Shown here one piece after another: positions 32,363 through 40,417 of a stretch of 42,010 bases of DNA. A program made the translations under genes and the position numbers. Source of the DNA: an uncultured Ruminococcus sp. (GTDB lineage: Bacteria; Bacillota; Clostridia; Oscillospirales; Ruminococcaceae). The stretch is from assembly GCA_902781565.1 (NCBI GenBank), contig CACZJT010000003.1, positions 9,114 through 51,123 on the forward strand, read 5' to 3'. The notes beneath the pieces were generated by a model. That model saw only the letters and a program-made list of their open reading frames with translations, had not been told where the DNA came from and searched no databases. Numbering within the stretch: position 1 is the stretch's first letter; the number at the start of each line of letters is the position of its first letter.

Positions 32363-33180
32363 AACAGATATGCAAGATGATCGTCATTTCGATGACGATA
32401 GGGATAGTGCTGGTGCAGCTGATGCTGGCGGTCGGGGAATATGCGGGTTTCAAGACGCTCATGAGCTTTCCCGTTCCCGAAATGGTCTATCTCGGAACGG
32501 TGTCGGTGGGGCTTGTCATACAGCTCATCATACTTCGTCCGCCGCACTTTCCCATCTACAGGACGATGCGCCTGCTCGGGTCGGAGGGGTACAGTCCCGC
32601 ATTTTATTCAGAGGTTCTTGACTGGCACAGGAAATGCGGCAGGCGCGGCGAGCCTTACAAGACACACGCGCAACTCACTCTTGCCGAGCTGATGATAGAC
32701 GGAGGGCATTTCACCGAGGGAATGAAACGGCTCGACAGTCTCGATGTATCGGCGCTCGGCAGAAAACAGCGGCTGGTATACTACAACACTTACCTCTACG
32801 GAGCGCTGCAAAGAGGAGATACAGATACTGCCCGCAGGATCTATGCCGATGCAGCCGATCTGCTAAAAGCCGTCAGCGACAAGGCACTTTCCGCTTCGGT
32901 GCGACATACACTGGGGTGCTATGAATACAGCGAAGGCAGGATCGGTACTGCGGAAAAGCTGTTCGTTCAGGCGCTGGAAAACGCTTCTGCCGACGATGTG
33001 AGGTGCGAGATATGGCTCTCCCTTACCGCCTGCTATCTCGACACGGGAAGGCTCACCAACGCACGTTCGGCACTTTGTAATGCCGCCGACTGCGCTGTGA
33101 CGCTCCCTATGAAGCAGAAAGTCGCCCGCGCGAAAGAGTTGTGCGATAATGCAAATAAAGAACCGAGGAATGCAGTCTGA
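32359..33180 (+). CDS. Membrane-anchored TPR-like protein
   Basis: This 273-aa protein has two N-terminal transmembrane segments (about 7-30 and 44-60), followed by helical repeats of TPR type from about 90 onwards ([20 protein letters not shown] and [21 protein letters not shown]). It is probably a membrane-tethered protein-binding module. It overlaps queF by 4 nt and is the last gene of the operon; the terminator stem begins inside its last codons. It has no known link to queuosine. Confidence 0.8.
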   Translation: MKQICKMIVISMTIGIVLVQLMLAVGEYAGFKTLMSFPVPEMVYLGTVSVGLVIQLIILRPPHFPIYRTMRLLGSEGYSPAFYSEVLDWHRKCGRRGEPYKTHAQLTLAELMIDGGHFTEGMKRLDSLDVSALGRKQRLVYYNTYLYGALQRGDTDTARRIYADAADLLKAVSDKALSASVRHTLGCYEYSEGRIGTAEKLFVQALENASADDVRCEIWLSLTACYLDTGRLTNARSALCNAADCAVTLPMKQKVARAKELCDNANKEPRNAV

Positions 33181-33197
33181 GCTTCCTCGGTTTTTTC
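33162..33197 (+). terminator. Terminator of the GH26/YfhO/queCF operon
   Basis: ACCGAGGAA (33162-33170) pairs with TTCCTCGGT (33183-33191) and is followed by a run of T (TTTTTT, counting the last stem base). The stem overlaps the stop codon of the TPR-like gene. Confidence 0.9.
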
Positions 33198-33254
33198 GTG
33201 GTACGGATAACTCTTGACACAGAAAAATTACCTTAAATAACAGTTGTCATGTAC

Positions 33255-33283
33255 TTGCATTTTCTTACGGCAGGCGTTATAAT
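33255..33283 (+). promoter_or_regulatory. Promoter of acidic membrane protein gene
   Basis: TTGCAT (33255-33260), a 17-bp spacer and TATAAT (33278-33283). It lies 40 bp before the ATG at 33323. An additional TTGACA at about 33214 has no matching -10. Confidence 0.7.
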
Positions 33284-33322
33284 AGTAAAAGGAAAAACTT
33301 CCCGATGAAAGGAGCGCAGAAC

Positions 33323-34081
33323 ATGAGATACGATGATGACGATGAGGATTTTGTTGACGAGTATCTGCTTCCCGACGATGATGAGGACAGCGGAAAGATG
33401 ACCGAAAGGGACAAGAGGGTGCTTGCCATCGTTGGGCTGATCTGCGCGGGGATACCAACGGTATCAGCCGTTGCAAAAGTAAGCTCACTGCTCGGGAATC
33501 TGCTGCTTGGGGGAATTGTCTTTGCCTGCGGCTTTATTTCCTACAAAGACAAGAGCAAGAAATACCCCGACAAGCGTTACGGGTCTTTGACAGTGATGAT
33601 CTCGGGGGCGGTGCTCATCGTAAGGGCGGTATGGGCGGCTATTGCCCAAAACGCCGGCTTTATCCCCGTAAAAACGCTTGAAAATATTGATATGGCAGGC
33701 ATTGCAGTGTTTTTGCTGGCGCTCGGCGCGGCGATCATGGTGATACCGTTTGCCGCCGACAAGAAACAGCGGGAGCGCTGCCGATATCCCGTCACGGCGG
33801 TCTGTACCGACGTCAGGGAAAGGCATATCAAAAACGGCTCTATATTCATTCCCGTATGGGAATACACCGTCGGAGGCCGCAGCTTCGTTACAGAGCATGG
33901 GTCAAGAAGAAGACCCGATGACGCGGAGCTCGGCGATACAATTGACTTGATAGTCTCCCACGATGACCCGACGGAGGTATATAGGGACGCTTCGATGTCA
34001 AAACTCCTCGGGGTATTCTTCGGGCTTGTTGTCGCTTTCGGAGGGTTCGCTATACTGTATCACTTGATAAAGGTCATGTAA
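33323..34081 (+). CDS. Acidic-tailed membrane protein with DUF3592-like C-terminus
   Basis: This 252-aa protein has a strongly acidic N-terminus (MRYDDDDEDFVDEYLLPDDD), then four hydrophobic segments (about 36-70, 88-105, 120-140) and a beta-rich soluble part with PVWEYTVGGRSFVTEHGSR, which resembles DUF3592 (a domain that precedes a final span, here GVFFGLVVAFGGFAILYHL). The function is not known. ATG 33323 has AAAGGAG 9 nt upstream; the earlier ATG at 33305 abuts the ribosome binding site. It is a monocistronic gene after the operon terminator. Confidence 0.75.
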   Translation: MRYDDDDEDFVDEYLLPDDDEDSGKMTERDKRVLAIVGLICAGIPTVSAVAKVSSLLGNLLLGGIVFACGFISYKDKSKKYPDKRYGSLTVMISGAVLIVRAVWAAIAQNAGFIPVKTLENIDMAGIAVFLLALGAAIMVIPFAADKKQRERCRYPVTAVCTDVRERHIKNGSIFIPVWEYTVGGRSFVTEHGSRRRPDDAELGDTIDLIVSHDDPTEVYRDASMSKLLGVFFGLVVAFGGFAILYHLIKVM

Positions 34082-34186
34082 GTCCCGCCCATATTCAGCA
34101 AAATCACCATAAATCATAACATTTCAGAAATAAAATTGTTGTATAATAATATATGATGTTATATTACAAAAAAAGGAAGTGTTTTT

Positions 34187-34942
34187 ATGAGCGAAAAGAT
34201 AATTCAGTCCGCGGGGAGAGATCAGCTCGGCGATTTCGCGCCGATGTTCGCACACCTGAATGACGATGTGCTTTTCGGCGAGGTCTGGAACGAGCAGGCT
34301 ATCGACGTCAAGACAAGGTGTATGATCACGGTGGTGTCGCTGATGGCTTCGGGAATAACCGACAGCTCGCTTATGTACCATTTGCAGAACGCGAAAACTC
34401 ACGGCGTCAGCAAGGAAGAGATCGCCGCCATAATCACTCATGCTACCATGTACGTTGGCTGGCCTAAGGGCTGGGCGGTGTTCAGGCTGGCGAAGGAGGT
34501 CTGGACCGAGCAGGCTCCCGAGCTTACGGAAAAGGACAGGTATCAGAACAGCTTGTTCTTCCCTATCGGCGAGCCAAATCCCTATGGCAAGTTCTTCGTC
34601 GGGCAGAGCTACCTGGCACCCGTATCCACCGAGCAGGTACCCATATTCAACGTTACTTTCGAGCCTGCCTGCCGCAATAACTGGCATATCCACCACGCGA
34701 AGAGCGGCGGCGGTCAGATGCTCATCTGCGTGGGCGGCAGAGGTTACTATCAGGAATGGGGCAAAGAAGCGGTGGAGCTCACCCCGGGCAAGGTCGTAAA
34801 CATTCCTGCCGAGGTAAAGCACTGGCACGGTGCGGCTCCCGACAGCTGGTTCTCACACCTTGCGATCGAGATACCCGCCGAGGAGGGCGGCACCGAATGG
34901 TGCGAATCCGTTTCGGACGAGGACTACGGAAAGCTGAAATAA
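34187..34942 (+). CDS. Carboxymuconolactone decarboxylase-cupin fusion protein
   Basis: This 251-aa protein has an N-terminal CMD/AhpD-like domain (about 5-100; LNDDVLFGEVW, then DVKTRCMITVVSLMASG and the EEIAAIITHATMYVGWPKGW segment) and a C-terminal cupin (about 140-235). The cupin metal motif is visible: NNWHIHHAKSGGGQMLICVG, then VNIPAEVKHWHGA with the final His. The CMD domain lacks the CxxC pair of AhpD, having a single Cys in RCMI, so peroxidase activity is doubtful. Fusions of this type are often annotated as gamma-carboxymuconolactone decarboxylase/cupin and may be isomerases or detoxifying enzymes. Ribosome binding site AAGGAAG. Monocistronic. Confidence 0.85.
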   Translation: MSEKIIQSAGRDQLGDFAPMFAHLNDDVLFGEVWNEQAIDVKTRCMITVVSLMASGITDSSLMYHLQNAKTHGVSKEEIAAIITHATMYVGWPKGWAVFRLAKEVWTEQAPELTEKDRYQNSLFFPIGEPNPYGKFFVGQSYLAPVSTEQVPIFNVTFEPACRNNWHIHHAKSGGGQMLICVGGRGYYQEWGKEAVELTPGKVVNIPAEVKHWHGAAPDSWFSHLAIEIPAEEGGTEWCESVSDEDYGKLK

Positions 34943-34949
34943 GAGTTTC

Positions 34950-35110
34950 TATAGCAATCCAAGAAAATAGCAGCATAAAGATTTCGAGAGAAAATTTCAC
35001 AGTGCAAGGAAAACGACCGCAGCCGTGCTGTTGCACTGCAAGGGAGTTTGACGCAGCAATGTGGAATTTTATCCGAAAGATTTGTGCTGATATTTTCTTG
35101 GATTGCTATA
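34950..35110. mobile_element. MITE-like element, 161 bp, 20-bp terminal inverted repeats
   Basis: The ends TATAGCAATCCAAGAAAATA (34950-34969) and its exact reverse complement at 35091-35110 are perfect 20-bp terminal inverted repeats. Pairing continues imperfectly inward (CAGCATAAAGATTTCGA against TCCGAAAGATTTGTGCTGA), so the whole element can fold into one long hairpin. There is no coding capacity. The TATA ends suggest TA target duplication, as with IS630/Tc1-type MITEs, but the parent transposase is not in the window. The first 78 bp recur exactly, inverted, at 21-98. Confidence 0.85.
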
Positions 35111-35127
35111 ATATCACAGCACAGCAA

Positions 35128-35156
35128 AAAGGCGATACCTCTGCGGTACCGCCTTT
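35128..35156. terminator. Bidirectional terminator between CMD-cupin gene and HD-GYP gene
   Basis: AAAGGCG-ATACC (35128-35139) pairs with GGTACCGCCTTT (35145-35156) with one mismatch around a short loop, with T-rich flanks both ways (GTTATTTT plus, TTGCTGTG minus). It lies 17 nt after the HD-GYP stop on the minus strand. Confidence 0.8.
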
Positions 35157-35172
35157 GTTATTTTCAGCTTTT

Positions 35173-37353
35173 TCAGCTGTCCTTGTTCGGTGAGGGGGGA
35201 TTGTACTTCTCTCCGAAGTCGGTGGCTATCTTGCGTACCTCTTCCTCCGCCCCGAGGAAGGCTTCGGCTACGAGGGGGTCAAAATGAGTTCCCGCGTCCT
35301 CCTTGATTATGCTGAGCGCCTTTTCTATGGTGAAGGGCTTCTTGTAGCTCCTCTGGGAAACGAGCGCATCAAATACGTCGGCAACTGCCATTATTCTTGC
35401 CGCAAGGGGTATATCCTCCCCCGCAAGCCCCGTGGGATAGCCCTTGCCGTTCCACTTCTCGTGGTGGTACATGGAAACATTTTTAGCTTCAACGAGATAA
35501 TCGGATTCGGGCACTATCGCAATGGCGCGGTCTATGATCTCACTTCCGTAGACGGTGTGGAGCTTCATGATCTCGAACTCCTCGTCCGTCAGCTTGCCGG
35601 GCTTGTTAAGGATAACGTCGGATACCTTGATCTTTCCGATGTCGTGCATAGGCGCGGCGTTGTTGATGTTCTCGATGAATTCATCGGTCATCTGATCCTT
35701 ATAGAAACCGCGCTTCTGCATCTCCTTGCCTATGAGCGCCACATAAGCTGCCGTCTTGCGGACGTGATCGCCCGTGCATTTGTCACGGCTCTCGACCATA
35801 TCCGCGAGAACCATGATAAGTCCGTTCTGCATTTTTGAGATCGTTTCGGTCTTATGCTGTATATCCGAAACATACTCCATGCTGTCGCCCATAGTCTTTA
35901 CAAGAGCGTTATAGAGGTTCTCTATTTCATCGCCCGTGTCGATCTCCAGTTCCTTCAGGCGTTCTACGCTTTCTGCGCGGGCTTCCTTACTGTTGTAGGC
36001 GAAGCCGCTGGTGCAGTATGCGAGGGTATTAACGGGAAGCACCACGTTATGCTCGACCAGCCATACGGCTATCGCGAGAATGACCGTCAGTATCGCCAGC
36101 AGTAGCGAAGCGAGCTTTGTCATGAAGCTGACGCCGTAAGAGGCAAGCAAGTCCATAGAGATATCCACCGCCGCGTAGCAGGTGCAGTTCCCGAGGCTGT
36201 CATATACGGGCTTATAGACGGTAAGGAGCCAGCCATAGGTGTCGTCGGTGATGATGGGGTCGATGTATTTTCCCGCCAGCAGGTCGGGTACACGCTCCAT
36301 GAAGCCCTCATCGAAGGGAATGACTTCGCCGACAGGCGAGCCCTGCAAGCCGCCCGAATCAAGGTCGAACACCACATGACAGCCGTCCTCCATGATCTTG
36401 TATACGTAGATGTACTGAACATCGGGAGTGCTGTCTAAAATGCTCTGGAGCTTTTCCTTGGTCTCGGCATAGCTCTCGGAGCTGCCGCCGTTTTCGAGAT
36501 AGAGGTCAACGGATTCGGCTGTGATAGCGTCTACCTCCAGATCGGTGATGCGCTCGGCGAGCTGCTTGTGCTGGCTTATGATGTAGTCCCTGAACAGCAC
36601 ATAGCTTATCGTCATACCCGCCCCCGCGATTATGAGCGCCGCAGGGACAAAGATTATGAGCACCTTGCGTTTCAGCGAGAGCACGCGGCATTTGGTGCTC
36701 ATGATAGCCTTCTTTGTCTCCCTGTCCGCTTTGCTGTGGTGTATCGCAAGGGAGCTGAATCTCTGCTTTATGCTGTCGGGGAGTACCAGCAGTATGATGA
36801 AGCACAGCAGTAACATTATAGACTTATCCGCAAGCTCCATCAAAAAGTCGCTGAGAAACTGTATAAAGAAGGTCTGTTTGCCCGTACTTTCGGAGAGCCG
36901 ATCGGCGAGCTGCTGCGACATACCGCCCGTTGAAAAGACGTTGAGATACCATGTCAGCACAGAACCGAGGACAGCCGTTATCGCGGAAAGCAGCACTGCG
37001 GCGGGTATCAGTCTGAGCGGCTTCTTGAAGCAGCCAAACTTCCAGACAAAATACGCGAGCGCCGCCGTGGCGATATTGACTATCGCGTAATAGGGCATGG
37101 AGTTGTCGTATATGCCCAGAATGATGTTCGTGAGGAAGCCCACTATCATTCCCGGCATATACCCGCCCAGCACTGCGGTGAGCATGGTGCCGAGGGTGTC
37201 GAGGGGGAGCGGTATCCCCGCGTTATGGGAGATGAATGAGCCCCCGAGATTGAGAGCAACGCCCAGCCCGCTCAGTATAAGAAGGCTTAAGAAAGCCGAA
37301 CGGCTCTTTTTCGCCGCAACAACTGTATTGGTCGTATTTAAATTATCTGTCAT
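35173..37353 (-). CDS. Membrane HD-GYP protein with ECF-S-like N-terminus and Cache-like sensor
   Basis: This 726-aa protein has an N-terminal six-span region (about 18-200) resembling an ECF-type S component (PLPLDTLGTMLTAVLGGYMPG and GFLTNIILGI). It continues with a span at about 232-255, an extracytoplasmic Cache-like domain (about 260-415, with YIYVYKIMEDGCHVVFD and GWLLTVYKPVYDSLG), a span, a HAMP-like linker and an HD-GYP domain (about 520-700). HD motif HDIGKIKVSD and GYP motif HHEKWNGKGYP are intact, so cyclic di-GMP phosphodiesterase activity is expected. It follows ppk by 21 nt and is likely co-transcribed with it. Ligands of the sensor parts are unknown. Confidence 0.9.
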   Translation of the reverse strand: MTDNLNTTNTVVAAKKSRSAFLSLLILSGLGVALNLGGSFISHNAGIPLPLDTLGTMLTAVLGGYMPGMIVGFLTNIILGIYDNSMPYYAIVNIATAALAYFVWKFGCFKKPLRLIPAAVLLSAITAVLGSVLTWYLNVFSTGGMSQQLADRLSESTGKQTFFIQFLSDFLMELADKSIMLLLCFIILLVLPDSIKQRFSSLAIHHSKADRETKKAIMSTKCRVLSLKRKVLIIFVPAALIIAGAGMTISYVLFRDYIISQHKQLAERITDLEVDAITAESVDLYLENGGSSESYAETKEKLQSILDSTPDVQYIYVYKIMEDGCHVVFDLDSGGLQGSPVGEVIPFDEGFMERVPDLLAGKYIDPIITDDTYGWLLTVYKPVYDSLGNCTCYAAVDISMDLLASYGVSFMTKLASLLLAILTVILAIAVWLVEHNVVLPVNTLAYCTSGFAYNSKEARAESVERLKELEIDTGDEIENLYNALVKTMGDSMEYVSDIQHKTETISKMQNGLIMVLADMVESRDKCTGDHVRKTAAYVALIGKEMQKRGFYKDQMTDEFIENINNAAPMHDIGKIKVSDVILNKPGKLTDEEFEIMKLHTVYGSEIIDRAIAIVPESDYLVEAKNVSMYHHEKWNGKGYPTGLAGEDIPLAARIMAVADVFDALVSQRSYKKPFTIEKALSIIKEDAGTHFDPLVAEAFLGAEEEVRKIATDFGEKYNPPSPNKDS

Positions 37354-37374
37354 AGTTTACTCCCTTCCGTGGGG

Positions 37375-39474
37375 TCATTTAGGAGCGTTCTCGTAAGCTA
37401 CGTCGTAGAAATACTCTTGAGAACAAAAATCGTTCGAGCCGTTTCGCAGGCGCTTGTATCTGCCGTCGGGGAGCATGAGCCTTGCCTGTGCGGTATCGCG
37501 GAGTATTGTTTCAAATATGCCGCGTATGCGTTCCTTGATCTCGGGGTCGCGGATAGGCACAGCCACCTCTACGCGCTTTAAGGTGTTTCGTGTCATGAGG
37601 TCGGCGGAGGAAATGTACATCTCGCAGTCCTCGTCCCTGCCGAATATGTATATGCGGGAATGTTCGAGAAGTCTGCCCACAACGCTGATTATCCTGATAT
37701 TATCGGTATACCCCTCAATACCGGGGCGCAGACAGCATATGCCGCGCACTATCATGTCTATCTTGACCCCAGCCTGCGAAGCCGCTATGAACCGCTCCAT
37801 GAGCTTCACGTCCGTCATGGAGTTGATCTTGACACCGATGTAAGCGGACTTGCCGCTCTTAGCCTTTTCGATCTCTCTGTCTATGGCGTCGATGAGCTTG
37901 TTTTGCAGGCAGTGAGGCGCCACCAGCAGGCACTCGGTCTCCCCTACCGTTTCACCCATCATTATCTTGCGGATAACGTTGCTTGTTTCTATGCCGATAT
38001 CGCGGTCGGCTGTGATGAGCGAAAGATCGGTGTAGAGCCGCGCGGTGGATTCGTTGTAATTTCCCGTGCCGATCTGAGTGATGTACTGCACCGTCCGCCC
38101 GCTCCTGCGGGTGATAAGGCAGACCTTGGAATGTACTTTCAACCCGTCTATACCGTACACGACGCGGCAGCCCGCCTGCTCAAGCTGCTTCGACCAGTTG
38201 ATGTTGTTCTCCTCATCGAAGCGGGCTTTGAGCTCTACCAGCACATCGACTTCCTTGCCGTTCTCCGCAGCATCCATGAGCGCCTGTATGACCTTGCTGT
38301 GTGGCGCAAGACGGTAGAGGGTCATCTGTATCGAGATGACGTTCTTATCGGCGGCAGCCTGCTGCAATAGGTTCAGGAAGGGCGTTATCGACTCATAGGG
38401 ATAGTGCAGCAGGACGTCCTTTTTGAGCACCTGCGGGATAATGGGGCCATCTGTGAGCGAAGCGGACTTCTGCGGCGTGCGGGGCTTATAGACAAGCTCG
38501 GGACGTCCCGAAAGCGCTTCTTTGATCGGCTTCATGTAATCGTCCGAAAGCGGCGTTTTAACGCGGAACACCCATTCGGTGTCGAGCTTCAGCAGCTCGC
38601 AGAGATCGTCTATGACAGCCTGACTGAGCTCGCGGGAAATTTCGAGCTTGACGGGGGCGAGCTTCTTGCGCATTTTAATGACCTCCGCCATATGCGAGCG
38701 GTAGTCCAGCTCCTCGTCAACGACTCTTTCCTCGTCCAGATCGCCGTTGCGGATTATGCGTATAAGGGATTTCTCCACGACCTTGTACCCGTGGAATATT
38801 TCCTCGAAATAATGCAAGATCACCTCATCGGCGGAAAGTATAGTCACGCCCGAGTTTTCCGAAATGCCCGTAAGCACGATAGACCGCGGGAACATGGGCG
38901 AAAGCGATGGCACTATCGCGTAGCGGCGCTTCCCGCTTTTTGTTTCGAGAACGGCAAAGCCGTATATCTCCTTGTTTTTCAGGAACGGGAACGGCTGTTT
39001 CTTGCCGATTATGGTGGGGAACAGCAGGGGCTTGATATCGGTCTCGAACTTCATGCCGACATATTCCTTCTCCTTGTCGGTAAGCGCGGACATGGCGGGC
39101 ATTCTGACCCCAAGCTCGCCTATGCTCTCCATGATCTCGCGGAAAGCGCTGTCGCGCCGCACCGAGAGCCTTATGACCTCGGGGCGTATCAGTTCAAGCT
39201 GTTCGCGGGGACCCAGCCCCGAGCGGCTGTCAATACTGTCCCCCGGCACGCACAGGGCGTCGTGAAGTCCGCCTATGCGCACCATGAAAAATTCGTCAAG
39301 ATTGCTTCTGAATATTGAAATGAAGGCAAGTCTTTCGAGCAGAGGAGTCAACTCGTCCTCGGCTTCCTCCAGTACACGCTCATTGAATTTGAGCCATGAA
39401 AGCTCTCTGTTCAGAAAACAGCGGTACTTATCCTCAGGCTCGCTGACCTGTCCTTTTGATCTTGCAGCACTCAT
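37375..39474 (-). CDS. ppk1: Polyphosphate kinase
   Basis: This 699-aa PPK1 polymerises the gamma-phosphate of ATP into polyphosphate at the membrane or cytoplasm. The order N, H, C1 and C2 domains is seen: RELSWLKFNERVLEEA at the start, then YHF-type middle blocks, the active-site His in LKVHSKVCLITRRS, and a second His in EHSRIYIFGRDED. Tyr/Asp stretches IGTGNYNESTARLYTDLSL complete the phospholipase D-like fold. GGGAGGT lies 7 nt before the start. It forms an operon with the HD-GYP gene. The 39475-39686 upstream stretch is AT-rich; TATACT and TATAAT boxes appear at about 39540-39555 but no confident -35 is seen. Confidence 0.96.
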   Translation of the reverse strand: MSAARSKGQVSEPEDKYRCFLNRELSWLKFNERVLEEAEDELTPLLERLAFISIFRSNLDEFFMVRIGGLHDALCVPGDSIDSRSGLGPREQLELIRPEVIRLSVRRDSAFREIMESIGELGVRMPAMSALTDKEKEYVGMKFETDIKPLLFPTIIGKKQPFPFLKNKEIYGFAVLETKSGKRRYAIVPSLSPMFPRSIVLTGISENSGVTILSADEVILHYFEEIFHGYKVVEKSLIRIIRNGDLDEERVVDEELDYRSHMAEVIKMRKKLAPVKLEISRELSQAVIDDLCELLKLDTEWVFRVKTPLSDDYMKPIKEALSGRPELVYKPRTPQKSASLTDGPIIPQVLKKDVLLHYPYESITPFLNLLQQAAADKNVISIQMTLYRLAPHSKVIQALMDAAENGKEVDVLVELKARFDEENNINWSKQLEQAGCRVVYGIDGLKVHSKVCLITRRSGRTVQYITQIGTGNYNESTARLYTDLSLITADRDIGIETSNVIRKIMMGETVGETECLLVAPHCLQNKLIDAIDREIEKAKSGKSAYIGVKINSMTDVKLMERFIAASQAGVKIDMIVRGICCLRPGIEGYTDNIRIISVVGRLLEHSRIYIFGRDEDCEMYISSADLMTRNTLKRVEVAVPIRDPEIKERIRGIFETILRDTAQARLMLPDGRYKRLRNGSNDFCSQEYFYDVAYENAPK

Positions 39475-39686
39475 TGTCAGACCTCCCGTGAATGCTTTTT
39501 ATAAAAAAGTATAAAATTCGGCAGGATACGCCGATAATTATATTAAGTATAGCAAAAACATATTTCTAAAGCATTACATAAATATGTATTTTATGTTATA
39601 TATAATATTCCGTCAGATACATAACGGTCACGCCTTTCATAAATGATTTATTTACATTCAATTTACAAAATTTCTGATTTCGGCTA

Positions 39687-39715
39687 TTGACACTTATATT
39701 ATTTTATGCTATAAT
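39687..39715 (+). promoter_or_regulatory. Promoter of tRNA-Pro
   Basis: TTGACA (39687-39692), a 17-bp spacer and TATAAT (39710-39715) form a perfect consensus 13 bp before the mature tRNA 5' end. Confidence 0.88.
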
Positions 39716-39728
39716 ATATTATGTTGTT

Positions 39729-39804
39729 CGGGGTGTGGCGCAGGTGGTAGCGCGCTACCTTGGGGTGGTAGAGGCCGTGGGTTCAAGTCCCGTCACTCCG
39801 ACCA
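39729..39804 (+). tRNA. tRNA-Pro (anticodon TGG)
   Basis: This is a 76-nt tRNA with CCA encoded. The acceptor CGGGGTG pairs with CACTCCG (one G-T), the D stem-loop is GCGCAGGTGGTAGCGC, and the anticodon stem CTACC/GGTAG holds loop TTGGGGT with anticodon TGG. The T stem-loop GTGGGTTCAAGTCCCGTC is standard. The gene is followed by an intrinsic terminator and mobile-element sequence; tRNA 3' ends are common integration sites. Confidence 0.96.
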
Positions 39805-40037
39805 GCATAAACCGCGTAAATACGCTGTTTCAGAGTTTTCTGAGACAGCGTATTTCTTTTGTAAAACCGGTCTTGGGCACCATTTGGATTTTTTTGAAAA
39901 ATGCGCATTTTCGGGGCTTCGTAAGAATCCCGAAAAATCAGCCTTTCAGTGCAGAACTGCGTGCGGATGTCTTTTGCTATTTCCTTCGCTTGGGTGATCG
40001 TTTCGAGGTTCATATTCATACATCCTGCTCGGGACAT
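39783..40037 (-). CDS. Hypothetical 84-aa protein running antisense into the tRNA 3' end
   Basis: A strong ribosome binding site AAGGAGG precedes the ATG at 40037 by about 9 nt. The protein has an amphipathic helix MNLETITQAKEIAKDIRTQF and a basic middle (KMRIFQKN, DRFYKRN) but matches no family I know. Its last 10 or so residues are encoded by the complement of the tRNA-Pro 3' end (overlap 39783-39804) and by the tRNA terminator. That is expected if the gene was joined to the tRNA by integration of an element, so it may be a broken gene. Whether it is still expressed is unclear. Confidence 0.5.
   Translation of the reverse strand: MSRAGCMNMNLETITQAKEIAKDIRTQFCTERLIFRDSYEAPKMRIFQKNPNGAQDRFYKRNTLSQKTLKQRIYAVYAGRSDGT
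39818..39855 (+). terminator. Terminator of tRNA-Pro
   Basis: AAATACGCTGTTTCAGA (39818-39834) pairs with TCTGAGACAGCGTATTT (39839-39855), 17 bp with one G-T pair, followed by CTTTTG. It is strong and bidirectional in form. Confidence 0.85.
39872..39884. repeat. Direct repeat CTTGGGCACCATT, copy 1
   Basis: Thirteen bases, CTTGGGCACCATT, followed by a T-rich GGATTTTTTTGA. The same word followed by GCATTTTTGAG is at 40293-40305, 421 bp away. Possibly att-site scars of successive insertions behind the tRNA. Confidence 0.55.
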
Positions 40038-40090
40038 CGCACCAGACCTCCTTCCAATTTTCGCACAAAAAAGCGCGTATTTAAGCGATT

Positions 40091-40122
40091 AAACAGCTTT
40101 CGTGGTTTCACGAAGGCTGTTT
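40091..40122. terminator. Hairpin, intrinsic terminator-like
   Basis: AAACAGCTTTCGTG (40091-40104) pairs with CACGAAGGCTGTTT (40109-40122) with one G-T pair, followed by TGCTTAT. It lies upstream of the ORF at 39783-40037 and probably ends plus-strand transcripts or insulates the element. Confidence 0.6.
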
Positions 40123-40292
40123 TGCTTATGTACTTATTTGTGATATAACTTGATATGTTTCGCACATGAGGTGTCAACCCAAAAAAGGTAGAGGCTGCAG
40201 CAGCGAACACACGTTCTGATACAGCGAATATATAGCGTATATGCGCTGTTTACGAATATGTGCTATAACTATTATTTTGCTCAAAAATGATG

Positions 40293-40305
40293 CTTGGGCA
40301 CCATT
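40293..40305. repeat. Direct repeat CTTGGGCACCATT, copy 2
   Basis: Second copy of the 13-base word at 39872-39884. Both copies follow T-rich or GCTGTTT-containing sequence. The 40160-40290 stretch before it has only short AT-rich repeats (ATATAGCGTATATGCGCTG, a dyad) and no gene. Confidence 0.55.
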
Positions 40306-40330
40306 GCATTTTTGAGCTATGTAAACCGTA

Positions 40331-40362
40331 AAAAGAGCAGGGTTCATTTGCCCTGCTCTTTT
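40331..40362. terminator. Bidirectional terminator
   Basis: AAAAGAGCAGGG (40331-40342) pairs with CCCTGCTCTTTT (40351-40362) around an 8-nt loop, with a run of T and TGCTT after it and A-rich sequence before it. It can end the minus-strand ORFs at 40418-40710 as well as plus-strand transcripts. Confidence 0.8.
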
Positions 40363-40417
40363 TGCTTACCGCCTCACTGCGCCATTCCAATGTCGATGTG
40401 GTGGCTTTCATCTTCCT

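Noticed and set aside
34082..34186. Promoter of the CMD-cupin gene
   Set aside because: TATAAT at about 34141-34146 is good but no -35 at proper spacing was found, so it was not listed as a feature.
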